A stretch of 57,411 nt of DNA, taken from positions 1 to 57,411 of the forward strand of contig CAMDGH010000003.1 of the NCBI GenBank assembly GCA_945897755.1. Reading direction: 5' to 3'. A program made the translations under genes and the position numbers. Of the stretch, positions 28,215-35,910 are shown in pieces. Source of the stretch: Chryseobacterium gleum. GTDB taxonomy: Bacteria; Bacteroidota; Bacteroidia; Flavobacteriales_D; Crocinitomicaceae. Each line of letters opens with the position of its first letter. Positions within the stretch are counted from its first letter, which is position 1. The notes under the pieces are model-generated. The model saw nothing but the letters and a program-made list of their open reading frames with translations. It had not been told where the DNA came from and ran no database searches.

Positions 28215-28544
28215 ATGCGAAAATTATTTGAAAAAATTAAAATTAAGACCATTGAATTTGAGTCTTCAATCAACGAAGTAAGCGTTTATTGTGAAATAAG
28301 TACACGAGAGAATAAATTTAACACCGAACTCATTGTAAGTTTTAGTGATTTAAACCGTTTATTAGGTCGTATTCAGAATGCTACAAATGAATTAAACTAT
28401 GAAGATGTAAGCAGTTTATTTGAAAAGCAAGTATTAGAAAACGGCGAAGAATATTATTCATTTTCGACAAAAAATTCCGCTTATGAAAACATCGAAATTG
28501 ACTATTTTGAATTCGAAGAGAACACACTTGAGATACGAGCATAA
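28215..28544 (+). CDS. Hypothetical protein, 109 residues
   Basis: This small acidic cytoplasmic protein starts at ATG 28215 (MRKLFEKIKIK). A TTG 21 bases earlier is in frame but less likely. It alternates short strands and helices (VSVYCEISTRENKFNTELIVSFSDL, then NRLLGRIQNATNELNYEDVSSLF). I recognise no domain. It is divergent from the aminopeptidase gene and stands alone before a lipoprotein gene 81 bases later. Coding character (few rare codons, sensible start) supports a real gene. Confidence 0.65.
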   Translation: MRKLFEKIKIKTIEFESSINEVSVYCEISTRENKFNTELIVSFSDLNRLLGRIQNATNELNYEDVSSLFEKQVLENGEEYYSFSTKNSAYENIEIDYFEFEENTLEIRA

Positions 28545-28586
28545 AATGAAAAAATAAAAAAAAAGAATACTATTGTTTTTTTTTTT

Positions 28587-28594
28587 TAAATTTG
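28587..28594 (+). promoter_or_regulatory. Candidate -7 promoter element for lipoprotein gene
   Basis: TAAATTTG directly follows a 12-base T run and lies 31 bases before the ATG at 28626. It matches TAnnTTTG, but the T-rich context raises the chance of coincidence. Confidence 0.4.
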
Positions 28595-28625
28595 ATTCGA
28601 ATAAAGAACAAAAACTTCATAAACT

Positions 28626-29276
28626 ATGAAAAAAATACTTTTTACATTTCTTATTTCTTACGGTTTTTTTAGTTGTACTAAGCACGAAATCATACCTGCT
28701 CCAGTAAAAAAAGTTGTGTTAAAAGCCAGTTTAAAAGCTACAATCATAAAAGATAATTCCCAAACCGATATAAATTGGATTCAAAATCTATCAGAGTGTG
28801 AGTTCGAGACTAGCAAAGCAAAATACATCACTCAAAATGAAGGAGAGGCATCTCGCACTACCTATTTTGCAGAAATGAACAACATTTCACTAAACAATTC
28901 GTTACGAATTGCGTTAGGAAATGCAACCTGGGACGCAAATACAGCAGCAGACCCTACACTAAAAATATTTAATGACTTTTTTAAAGAAAATGCGCTTCCT
29001 CAGTATTCCGTAACTTCTAATTTCGGATTTGAAGTAAAGTATAAAGACAAAAAAGGACAGGTTTGGATGTCTGATGGTTTACGAAATTACAGTACTTCAC
29101 CAAGAACTGTTGCATTCACAAATATTGTGCAAGAAAGCGATATTGAATTTGACTACTCAAAATTTACAGCAAATTTTTCTTGTTACCTATACAAAAAATA
29201 TACAGAGAATACTGTAACCACTCTTGATTCAATTAAAATTGAAAATGCACAATTCAAAGCTTGGTTTCAACGTTAA
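28626..29276 (+). CDS. Hypothetical lipoprotein
   Basis: The 216-residue product starts with a short lipoprotein signal (MKKILFTFLISYGFFSC), with Cys17 as the lipidated residue. The mature part is beta-rich with no recognised domain. It has an acidic NLSECEFETSKAKYITQNEG region and two tryptophan-containing segments, ALGNATWDAN and GQVWMSDG. It probably sits on the periplasmic side of an envelope membrane. The next gene starts 12 bases after its stop, so the two are likely co-transcribed. Function unknown. Confidence 0.75.
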   Translation: MKKILFTFLISYGFFSCTKHEIIPAPVKKVVLKASLKATIIKDNSQTDINWIQNLSECEFETSKAKYITQNEGEASRTTYFAEMNNISLNNSLRIALGNATWDANTAADPTLKIFNDFFKENALPQYSVTSNFGFEVKYKDKKGQVWMSDGLRNYSTSPRTVAFTNIVQESDIEFDYSKFTANFSCYLYKKYTENTVTTLDSIKIENAQFKAWFQR

Positions 29277-29288
29277 GAAATCATACTA

Positions 29289-29969
29289 ATGAAAAAGCAA
29301 ATCAGAATAGCAATCATCGGTGATTACAACTTCACATTCAATTCTCATCACGCAACAAACCTTTCCTTAGATCACGCTTCCTATTTTTTAGAAATCGAAA
29401 TCAATTATTATTGGATTAAATTACACGAAGCGACTTCCCTATCATCAAATCAATTAAAAGGATACGATGGAGTATGGATTAGTTCCGGCCCATATAAAAA
29501 TGAATTTCTCCTCTCTGGAATCATAGAATTGCTAACGCACTACAACCTGCCTGTTCTAATTACGGGAGAAGGATTTAAACGTTTTTTCGAACTGCTAATT
29601 TCAAAAAAAAACTTAAGTGCAAATGGGGAGAAACTGATTTCTGAAAACCTAATCTCTAATTCTACTTTTGATAAAATAGAATTAATTCCACATTCAAATG
29701 CTTTAATTCAACTTTATAAAAATCATAATAAAATTGAACTTACAACAACTCGATACAGTCTATACCCTTCCTTACTAAAAAATTTAACGCAAGAAACAAT
29801 TCAAATAGAAGCTTACAATGAGTTTGAGGATGTCGAAATTGTTAGCTTAAACAATAAAAACTTTTTTGTAGTTTGCGGTTATTGTCCCCAAATTTCATCT
29901 ACAAGAGACATCCCACACCCTTTGATATACACTTTCATCAAAGCATGCTATGTAATTGAAGAAAGCTAA
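29289..29969 (+). CDS. CTP-synthase-like glutamine amidotransferase domain protein lacking the Cys nucleophile
   Basis: This 226-residue protein resembles the stand-alone relatives of the CTP synthase amidotransferase domain. The N-terminus IRIAIIGDYNFTFNSHHATN, the WISSGPYKNE loop and the ending PHPLIYTFIKA are family segments. In active members the nucleophile elbow reads like T-C-G-G-F. Here it reads Thr92-Gly93-Glu94-Gly95-Phe96, so the Cys (Sec in some relatives) is absent, and the codon is GGA, not TGA. Ammonia production by the classical mechanism is therefore unlikely, and a binding or regulatory role may remain. It follows the lipoprotein gene by 12 bases and is convergent with rnhA (4-base gap). 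Confidence 0.75.
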   Translation: MKKQIRIAIIGDYNFTFNSHHATNLSLDHASYFLEIEINYYWIKLHEATSLSSNQLKGYDGVWISSGPYKNEFLLSGIIELLTHYNLPVLITGEGFKRFFELLISKKNLSANGEKLISENLISNSTFDKIELIPHSNALIQLYKNHNKIELTTTRYSLYPSLLKNLTQETIQIEAYNEFEDVEIVSLNNKNFFVVCGYCPQISSTRDIPHPLIYTFIKACYVIEES

Positions 29970-29973
29970 TATT

Positions 29974-30435
29974 TTAAGACTTTATCCTCTCGTAAACTTC
30001 ATCAATCAACAAATCATTTGATTCTGCAGCTTGAACAGCTAGTTGATCACAGCGTTCATTTTCAAAATGGCCATTATGACCTTTTACCCAGACATATTCA
30101 ACATTATACCTAGGTGCTACCGACAAATAACGACGCCATAAATCTTCATTCTTTTTTCCTTTAAACCCCTTTTTAACCCAAGATTGAACCCAACCAAGAT
30201 TAATGGAATCTATTACATACTTAGAATCAGAAACAATACGAACGGGATATTTATCAGACTTCAAACTCTCTAAAGCGACAATAACAGAAAGTAATTCCAT
30301 TCTGTTATTCGTTGTCAAACGATAACCTGCAGACAACTCTTTTACCACATTATGAAAACGTAAGTATATCCCATAGCCACCATTACCCGGATTACCCTTA
30401 GCAGATCCATCCGTGAAGATTTCAATGAGAGACAT
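29974..30435 (-). CDS. rnhA: Ribonuclease HI
   Basis: RNase HI cuts the RNA strand of RNA-DNA hybrids, for example R-loops and replication primers. The 153-residue length is standard. The four catalytic acids are Asp9 (FTDGSAKGNPG), Glu47 (NNRMELLSV), Asp70 (IVSDSKYV) and Asp130 (NERCDQLA). The KGHNGHFEN loop before the last Asp is typical, and the basic handle region VKKGFKGKKNEDLW is present. The start ATG directly abuts the stop of the small membrane protein gene upstream. Confidence 0.96.
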   Translation of the reverse strand: MSLIEIFTDGSAKGNPGNGGYGIYLRFHNVVKELSAGYRLTTNNRMELLSVIVALESLKSDKYPVRIVSDSKYVIDSINLGWVQSWVKKGFKGKKNEDLWRRYLSVAPRYNVEYVWVKGHNGHFENERCDQLAVQAAESNDLLIDEVYERIKS

Positions 30436-30660
30436 TTAATTGTTTGCTTTTTTCTGATCCTCTAAAAAAATTAAATGCTTAGCCATTCTTCTCATCATCC
30501 ACTTGCGAACAATAAACATCATAAAAGATAAGCCAGAAAAGAAATAATAAAAATACCATCTATCAAAACCTTCTAAAAAACCCATGACCGTAACTACCAA
30601 TAGCGAAGCAATGGATAGAGCTAGCCAAAAATAAAGCATAATCTTGTTGTATAAATTCAT
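30436..30660 (-). CDS. Small membrane protein, 74 residues
   Basis: Two hydrophobic helices (about 7-27 and 34-50) flank a short turn (GFLEGFDRWY). The basic C-terminus (RKWMMRRMAKHL) is followed by a hydrophilic end, suggesting both ends face the cytoplasm. The gene lies between lptC (11-base gap) and rnhA (no gap). No family recognised. Tight packing and an ordinary signal of coding sequence support it as real. Confidence 0.75.
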   Translation of the reverse strand: MNLYNKIMLYFWLALSIASLLVVTVMGFLEGFDRWYFYYFFSGLSFMMFIVRKWMMRRMAKHLIFLEDQKKANN

Positions 30661-30671
30661 CCTACTTTTAT

Positions 30672-31205
30672 TTAATTTAACGTTAATTTACCTCTTGGTC
30701 GCATAAAATCATACCGTTTAAAATCATGATTTGTTTTAATCCCATCACCCAATAAAACACCATCTTTAGAGTGAATTATCACTTGTCTGTTTGTAAAAAT
30801 TGATTTATGCTGTGTATGAAAATGTAACTCTTCTGTTTCTAACCATTGGTGATTAGCAACATTTTTGAACCGAACCGAATCCCACACCACAACTGAACCA
30901 TCTTCATTGATATTCCCATTCAGAGCAGTAAGATGAGATTTAATGACACCGATGGATGAAAAAAAGAACACTTCTACCCCACCCTTTAATTTAGTGATTT
31001 TTGAAGGATTAATAAAAGATTCAGCATAAGCGGCTTTAAGTCGAACTTTAGCAAAACCGCTGTCAGTATACATCAAATCTAAACCCTCAATTCTTTCAGC
31101 AGGATCTGAAGATTTGTATGTGATTTTTTTAATTGAATCTAACTCGTTTTCACAAGAAAATAAGACGAGAAAGAAGGCGAAAAGCAGAATAAAACTAAAA
31201 TTCAT
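30672..31205 (-). CDS. lptC: LPS export ABC transporter periplasmic protein LptC
   Basis: LptC links the inner-membrane LptBFG complex to the periplasmic LptA bridge that carries lipopolysaccharide. This Bacteroidota form (177 residues) begins with a lipoprotein signal (FLVLFSC, Cys18) rather than a permanent helix. The beta-jellyroll strands are recognisable in AERIEGLDLMYTDSGFAKVRL, GGVEVFFF and LETEELHFHTQHKSIFTNRQVIIHSKDGVLLGDGI. It follows the outer-membrane protein gene by 8 bases in the coaX run. Confidence 0.88.
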   Translation of the reverse strand: MNFSFILLFAFFLVLFSCENELDSIKKITYKSSDPAERIEGLDLMYTDSGFAKVRLKAAYAESFINPSKITKLKGGVEVFFFSSIGVIKSHLTALNGNINEDGSVVVWDSVRFKNVANHQWLETEELHFHTQHKSIFTNRQVIIHSKDGVLLGDGIKTNHDFKRYDFMRPRGKLTLN

Positions 31206-31213
31206 AAACCAAA

Positions 31214-32539
31214 TTAATCAATTTTAGTTTGTTTAAACCATCGCTCATAAACAGCTGGAGAAATAGAAACGCCCACAGAACATTGAAGAAGTGTTTCTTT
31301 CAATGACAAGTCAAGTGTAGAACGATTAATAAGTCCAAAAGCAATATTAAGAGAAGATAATGAACGTTGAACTATGATAGGCAATCCTAAGCCAAAGGTA
31401 AATCCAGAAGATACGACTTTAGAACCATTATACATCCATGGATCTGAACCTGTAAACCCTCCAATTCGATACCTAAGTCGACTTACTAATTTAATGCTCT
31501 TAGAACGATCTAAAAAGTCATAATGAGGAGCGTATTGTATGCCAAGATGATAAGAAGTCGTAGAATTAAATTCAGGAAAATTATCGTTTGATTTAACCTT
31601 ATTCCAATCAGAAAACTTACATTCTCCAGTAATAATAAATTGCATCTTTTTATTCGACGACATATTCACATTGGAATAGGGAATATATTCATATTTAAAC
31701 CCAAAAGACCCGCGATTAGGTAATGAAAAAACACGTGAAAATGATGTGTCAGTGAGGTAGTTGTAGTAAGCTACATTATTAACATCTATCGAAACTGCCT
31801 TAAAACTGAGAACGGAACTACTTAGCTTTATTTCAGGTTCAAGAACAGAAGCAATCGTAAAGCGATGATCTCTTAAAGCAGGTGAACTATACGAAAATCC
31901 AAACTTAAATTCATAATCCTTAAATTGAAATGATTTTTTTGAAATAGAACCAATCACAGGACTATTAAACGTTTTTGTTTCAATTGTATTTCTATTACCA
32001 AAAATATAAGCCGTATTAAGACCAAAAGACAAGGAATGATTTTGAAGCAACATTCGATATGATACCCCTAAAAAAGCTTCCGAAACAATTCCATTACCTA
32101 AAAAAGAAGATCTTAAGGTATCTGAATTAAGTATATTGATGGATGAAACTTCATATCCTGTGGTAGAAAAAGGCTTTATCCCCGCACAAATCCCAAAATT
32201 ATTAAAAAAAGAAAGCCCAAAAGCGAAATGATCAATTGAAATCAATGACCTATTAGTTTTTAATTGATTCTCCAATAAAGAATAATTCAAGGAAGACATT
32301 CCTAAAGAAAAAATAGGTTGACCTTTACCTAGACTACTATAAGAAGAAGGATTAAAAAAATTTAAGTTCGTAGAATCGATTAATGAAACCGATGCATTAC
32401 CGAGTGCCCCAAAGACAAAATGATTGGAGGAAGTTAAATCTCCAACACCATAATGAGTGAATGGGGAAGAAATAGATTGTTGGGCACTACTATACTGAAG
32501 AACACAACAGTAAAAAAAAATAAATAACTTAATACGCAT
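31214..32539 (-). CDS. Outer-membrane beta-barrel protein, unknown function
   Basis: The 441-residue product has a signal peptide (about 1-20, ending YSSAQ) and a body of alternating beta strands, consistent with a large barrel. SSPFTHYGVGDLTSSNHFVFGALGNASVSL near the N-terminus resembles the start of FadL/PorV-like barrels. I chose ATG 32539 (MRIKLF) because the earlier in-frame ATG at 32566 adds nine residues before the signal peptide. It overlaps the end of coaX by 11 bases. This order of coaX, barrel, LptC is, from memory, common in Flavobacteriia, so the barrel may serve envelope assembly. That is inference. Confidence 0.8.
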   Translation of the reverse strand: MRIKLFIFFYCCVLQYSSAQQSISSPFTHYGVGDLTSSNHFVFGALGNASVSLIDSTNLNFFNPSSYSSLGKGQPIFSLGMSSLNYSLLENQLKTNRSLISIDHFAFGLSFFNNFGICAGIKPFSTTGYEVSSINILNSDTLRSSFLGNGIVSEAFLGVSYRMLLQNHSLSFGLNTAYIFGNRNTIETKTFNSPVIGSISKKSFQFKDYEFKFGFSYSSPALRDHRFTIASVLEPEIKLSSSVLSFKAVSIDVNNVAYYNYLTDTSFSRVFSLPNRGSFGFKYEYIPYSNVNMSSNKKMQFIITGECKFSDWNKVKSNDNFPEFNSTTSYHLGIQYAPHYDFLDRSKSIKLVSRLRYRIGGFTGSDPWMYNGSKVVSSGFTFGLGLPIIVQRSLSSLNIAFGLINRSTLDLSLKETLLQCSVGVSISPAVYERWFKQTKID

Positions 32540-33266
32540 GAGAGTGAATCGAGTAATACAGACCATATAAAGTCAGGTTCTGTTCAACAAAGATGTTATT
32601 TTTTGAATCAATATCAAAACAATGCGCATCACCACCTGTGACAAATATTGTTAAATCCTGATAACGAGCAACATAATAAGACACGAAATGATTGATCTCG
32701 CCTTGTATTCCCTGCATTACTCCTGAATGCATACAACTCTCAGTAGAATCCCCAATAATTGGAGCATTAGAATCATCATTTAAGAGAGGCAATAAACCTG
32801 TGTAGTCGTGAAGCGACTTATACCTTAATTTTATTCCCGGTGAAATAGAACCACCTAAGTAACACTTATTTTGATCAATTACATCGAATTTAATACAAGT
32901 GCCAATATCGATGACTAAGGCACTCGATGTAGCTAATTTTGAAGCAGCTAGGACATTTGATAATCGATCTGAACCTAACGTTTCAGGAGTTTGATACACA
33001 TGCTTTAGAAGCAATTCTTGTGAGCCATTAAAAGAAATAGGGTTTTGTAGCATTTGTAAAATCCAACGTGTATCTTTATCTGATCGAACAGAAGAAACAA
33101 CGGAATTAGTAAATCGATACTCAAGAAGAAAAGATTTTAAATCATTCCATTCTTCATTTCCAAAACGTATAACTTCAACAAGTGCTTCATTTTTAAAAAC
33201 ACCTATTTTAATTCGCGTATTACCGGCATCAATAACTAACGTCGTGTCTTTATAGCTCTTAATCAT
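32529..33266 (-). CDS. coaX: Type III pantothenate kinase
   Basis: CoaX phosphorylates pantothenate, the first step of CoA synthesis, and belongs to the ASKHA fold. The 245-residue protein has the phosphate-1 motif LVIDAGNTRIKIGVF, the second motif ALVIDIGTCIKFDVID, the GGSISPGIKLR segment and the adenosine motif IFVTGGDAHCF. This is the type III enzyme, insensitive to CoA feedback. It is the first gene of a tightly packed minus-strand run that ends with rnhA. tRNA-Phe is encoded divergently about 140 bases away. Confidence 0.95.
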   Translation of the reverse strand: MIKSYKDTTLVIDAGNTRIKIGVFKNEALVEVIRFGNEEWNDLKSFLLEYRFTNSVVSSVRSDKDTRWILQMLQNPISFNGSQELLLKHVYQTPETLGSDRLSNVLAASKLATSSALVIDIGTCIKFDVIDQNKCYLGGSISPGIKLRYKSLHDYTGLLPLLNDDSNAPIIGDSTESCMHSGVMQGIQGEINHFVSYYVARYQDLTIFVTGGDAHCFDIDSKNNIFVEQNLTLYGLYYSIHSHAY

Positions 33267-33383
33267 GATACATATAGTTTAAACCGATAAATCAGTAATT
33301 TATAAAAAACCTTATAAAAGACAAAAATAGTTCGAATTTTTGAAAAAAAACACTAAAAAAACACCCTAATTAAATAATATAAC

Positions 33384-33391
33384 TATATTTG
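33384..33391 (+). promoter_or_regulatory. -7 promoter element of tRNA-Phe
   Basis: TATATTTG matches TAnnTTTG and ends 13 bases before the tRNA 5' end. It is the same octamer as at rnpB. Confidence 0.6.
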
Positions 33392-33404
33392 CATACTTAA
33401 AGGA

Positions 33405-33477
33405 GGGAGCGTAGCTCAGTCGGTAGAGCAAAGGACTGAAAATCCTTGTGTCGTGGGTTCGATTCCCTCCGCTCCCA
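33405..33477 (+). tRNA. tRNA-Phe (GAA)
   Basis: This 73-base cloverleaf has acceptor arms GGGAGCG and CGCTCCC, D-arm GCTC/GAGC, anticodon arm AAGGA/TCCTT and loop CTGAAAA with anticodon GAA at 33438-33440, and a T-arm with GTTCGAT. The 3' CCA is not encoded and must be added. It is a single-gene unit with a terminator just downstream. Confidence 0.97.
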
Positions 33478-33479
33478 CA

Positions 33480-33510
33480 AAAAAGGTGTTTCTATGAAAC
33501 ACCTTTTTTT
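33480..33510 (+). terminator. Rho-independent terminator after tRNA-Phe
   Basis: The perfect 10-base stem AAGGTGTTTC/GAAACACCTT with loop TAT is followed by a T run. It starts three bases after the tRNA. Confidence 0.92.
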
Positions 33511-33560
33511 GTTTTTTTTACAATACACATTAAAGATTGTATTAGATTTATAAAAAAACC

Positions 33561-34451
33561 ATGAAATCCATCCTATTATTCTTCTTTTTAACTTATTCTA
33601 TTTTCGCTAAAAGTCAATACAGTATTGGATTTGGCTATGCTGCAACCCACCCATTAGCTGATTTTTATAATGGCGAATATAAAGATGGCAATGGTTACGA
33701 CCTACATTTTTTAAGCAAACCATTTCCTAATTTTTCTAATATACAAATTCAAGTTGGAGCGGATATAAACTATTTTGATGCTGGAATTCGAAAAACAACC
33801 ATCAGTTTAAAAAACCCATCAGATGCACTTGCCGACTATAAAGTAAGTAATTCACATTCTGCCTTGAGTTTTAAAACACGATTTATTACACGACCAAATA
33901 GAGTGAGATTTCATGCAGATATTGACCTTGGGTCTAGAAAATTCAGGACTCTTGAAACAGTCAAATTACAAAAAGAAGATCCGAATTATGAATCAACACG
34001 TGATTCAAGTTTAATGAGTCAAAATGCTTTTTTTACAGGGTTAACTTCGGGTATAATGTATCGTATCACAGATTGGTTTTATATAGACCTCTATTCTAGG
34101 ATTGATTATGGCCTCAGCGCACAGTGGTTTAGAATAGATTCATATAGTGTAATAGACGATAGTCCGATTTATAAACTTTATGACTACAAAACAACAGATA
34201 CGCCTTTGTTATGGATAGGATTAACAGCCACATTTAATATTGGAAGAAATACAGAAGATGAACCTGAACAAAATTTTAATTCTTATCAATATAAAAAAAC
34301 AAGTCCTCCTTCAAACACGAAAAATAATACAAACGAACGAGATCAATACCAATATAATGAAACTATACCAATACAAAAATCGCCACGCCCTGCCCAAAAG
34401 CCTTATATTAAAAAGAAAGCAATTGAATTAAAAAGTCCCAGAGAAAATTAA
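33561..34451 (+). CDS. Hypothetical outer-membrane barrel with hydrophilic tail
   Basis: A signal peptide (about 1-19, ending AKSQ) is followed by residues 20-230, which show amphipathic strands of a small outer-membrane barrel (YSIGFGYAATHPLADFY, then FSNIQIQVGADINYF, finally LLWIGLTATFNIG). The barrel seems to end at about residue 230. A 65-residue tail then follows, rich in Asn, Gln, Lys, Pro and Tyr, with two NSYQYKKT/DQYQYNET-like stretches. Outer-membrane barrels usually end at the last strand, so the tail is unusual. It may be periplasmic and bind another component. No family recognised. Confidence 0.75.
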   Translation: MKSILLFFFLTYSIFAKSQYSIGFGYAATHPLADFYNGEYKDGNGYDLHFLSKPFPNFSNIQIQVGADINYFDAGIRKTTISLKNPSDALADYKVSNSHSALSFKTRFITRPNRVRFHADIDLGSRKFRTLETVKLQKEDPNYESTRDSSLMSQNAFFTGLTSGIMYRITDWFYIDLYSRIDYGLSAQWFRIDSYSVIDDSPIYKLYDYKTTDTPLLWIGLTATFNIGRNTEDEPEQNFNSYQYKKTSPPSNTKNNTNERDQYQYNETIPIQKSPRPAQKPYIKKKAIELKSPREN

Positions 34452-34567
34452 ACAGCGAATACGATAGCTATACATTTAAGAAAAACATACTAACATTTCT
34501 GAATTTTATAGCAAACATAACTACAAAACAGTCCAATCTACTTGTTCTTTTTCATCAATATATCTTC

Positions 34568-34609
34568 AAAAAATAGTTGCATAGCTTAGGCTATGCAACT
34601 ATTTTTTTT
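34568..34609. terminator. Bidirectional terminator between convergent genes
   Basis: AAATAGTTGCATAGC pairs with GCTATGCAACTATTT around a TTAG loop. A run of A lies on one side and T on the other, so it can stop both the plus-strand barrel gene and the minus-strand TPR operon. Confidence 0.88.
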
Positions 34610-34667
34610 ATCGTCTTGATAAAAAATCACTTCGCATATTTGGCCTATTTTATAATTACATTTGGTT

Positions 34668-35264
34668 TTACTTAAGTGCCTCATTAAACGTATTTACATC
34701 AGGATAAGATAATAATGCTTTATTAAAAAACGAAATTGCCTCCTCTTTTTTTCCTTGAGCAAACATAACCCAACCAGCCAAGCTATTTCCGTCAAAATCT
34801 AATGGGTAAAAACCCAGATAAGACGATAAAAAAACCCATGATTTATTATAATCAGCTCGATTATAATAAATCAAACCCAAACGATACAAAGAAGATGCAT
34901 GTGCTGGGTCAACAGCAATTATTGCTTTATATTGTTCAATCACTTTATCCCATTTTTCCATAGAAGCTAATGGATTAACATAAGCCAAACGTGCCTCGAT
35001 ATTTTTCGGATTTAAATCAACTACTTTTTTATAAAAAGCACAAGACTCAACAAACTTTTTATTCGCATAATTCAACCATCCTAAACGCATAGTAACCTCA
35101 TATACACCTTTATCATATGGAGTTATTTCTTCGATTGCTTTTGCATATTGAAACTGTGATTCAGCAGCATAACTTTTTTTAAATGCATTTCTAAGTGAAG
35201 CTGAATACTGAGAAAACCCAGGAAAAGAGATCAACAAAACAGCACTAATAATAAACCTTTTCAT
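34668..35264 (-). CDS. Secreted TPR protein (tandem paralogue 2)
   Basis: This 198-residue protein has a signal peptide (about 1-18, ending GFSQ). Helical TPR pairs follow from about residue 30: VYEVTMRLGWLNYANKKFVESCAFYKKVVDLNP, KVIEQYKAIIAVDPAHASSLYRLGLIYYN and EEAISFFNKALLSYP. It is about half identical by eye to the preceding gene (35293-35910), including the shared FYPLDFDGNSLAGW segment. It is probably periplasmic. It is the last gene of the run starting with the PqqD-like gene, and TPRs usually hold protein complexes together. Confidence 0.85.
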   Translation of the reverse strand: MKRFIISAVLLISFPGFSQYSASLRNAFKKSYAAESQFQYAKAIEEITPYDKGVYEVTMRLGWLNYANKKFVESCAFYKKVVDLNPKNIEARLAYVNPLASMEKWDKVIEQYKAIIAVDPAHASSLYRLGLIYYNRADYNKSWVFLSSYLGFYPLDFDGNSLAGWVMFAQGKKEEAISFFNKALLSYPDVNTFNEALK

Positions 35265-35292
35265 ACCTTTTTTTTAAATTAATTAAACCTAT

Positions 35293-35910
35293 TTATTTAA
35301 TTCCCAACACCTTATTGAAACTTGCATCATAGGGGTTAACCAACAATGCTTTTTTAAAAAAAACGAACGCTTCTTCTTTTTTTCCAACAGAAAATTTAAT
35401 CCAACCAGCCAAACTATTCCCATCAAAGTCAAATGGATATAAGTGGATATACTGTTGTATAAACTTCCAAGATAAGCTATACTCAGTTCGATTATAATGG
35501 ATTAAACCTAACCGATAAAGCGCAGTTGGATTTCCACTATCATACTTCAAAATAACTTTATAATGTTCGATTACATTATCCCATTTATCAAGTGTTCCTA
35601 AAGGATAAACAATTCCAAGACGCGCCTCAATGCTATATGGCATTTTAGCAATCGCTTTTTTATAAAACGATATTGATTCGAGGTACTTTCCAGCTTTATA
35701 ATGTAACCAACCCATACGAAGATTGACTTCATACAAAGATTGATCACTCACTTTATTGAGTTCTTCTATTGACTTCAGGTATTTCAACTGAAATTCAGCA
35801 TCATAACTTTTCCGAAAAGCCTCCTTATTATCAAGTTCAGATTGAGCATTTAATGATAAAAAGGAGAAAAAAACTCCAAAAATAAGCGCGTATCTAGTTA
35901 GAACTTCCAT
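35293..35910 (-). CDS. Secreted TPR protein (tandem paralogue 1)
   Basis: This 205-residue protein has a signal peptide (about 1-22, ending LNAQ) and TPR helices: LYEVNLRMGWLHYKAGKYLESISFYKKAI, NVIEHYKVILKYDSGNPTALYRLGLIHYN and EEAFVFFKKALLVNP. It is the sister of the gene 28 bases downstream. Its start overlaps the end of the TPR-barrel gene by 13 bases, so translation is coupled. It is probably periplasmic. The arrangement with the barrel protein suggests that the three form one envelope complex, which is inference. Confidence 0.85.
   Translation of the reverse strand: MEVLTRYALIFGVFFSFLSLNAQSELDNKEAFRKSYDAEFQLKYLKSIEELNKVSDQSLYEVNLRMGWLHYKAGKYLESISFYKKAIAKMPYSIEARLGIVYPLGTLDKWDNVIEHYKVILKYDSGNPTALYRLGLIHYNRTEYSLSWKFIQQYIHLYPFDFDGNSLAGWIKFSVGKKEEAFVFFKKALLVNPYDASFNKVLGIK

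Noticed and set aside
28116-28220. Start of the 109-residue protein at TTG 28194
   Set aside because: ATG at 28215 is in frame and gives a reasonable N-terminus, so the rarer start is not needed.
29565-29567. Selenocysteine at the amidotransferase nucleophile position
   Set aside because: Relatives of this family can be selenoproteins, but the codon here is GGA, not TGA, so no Sec is encoded.
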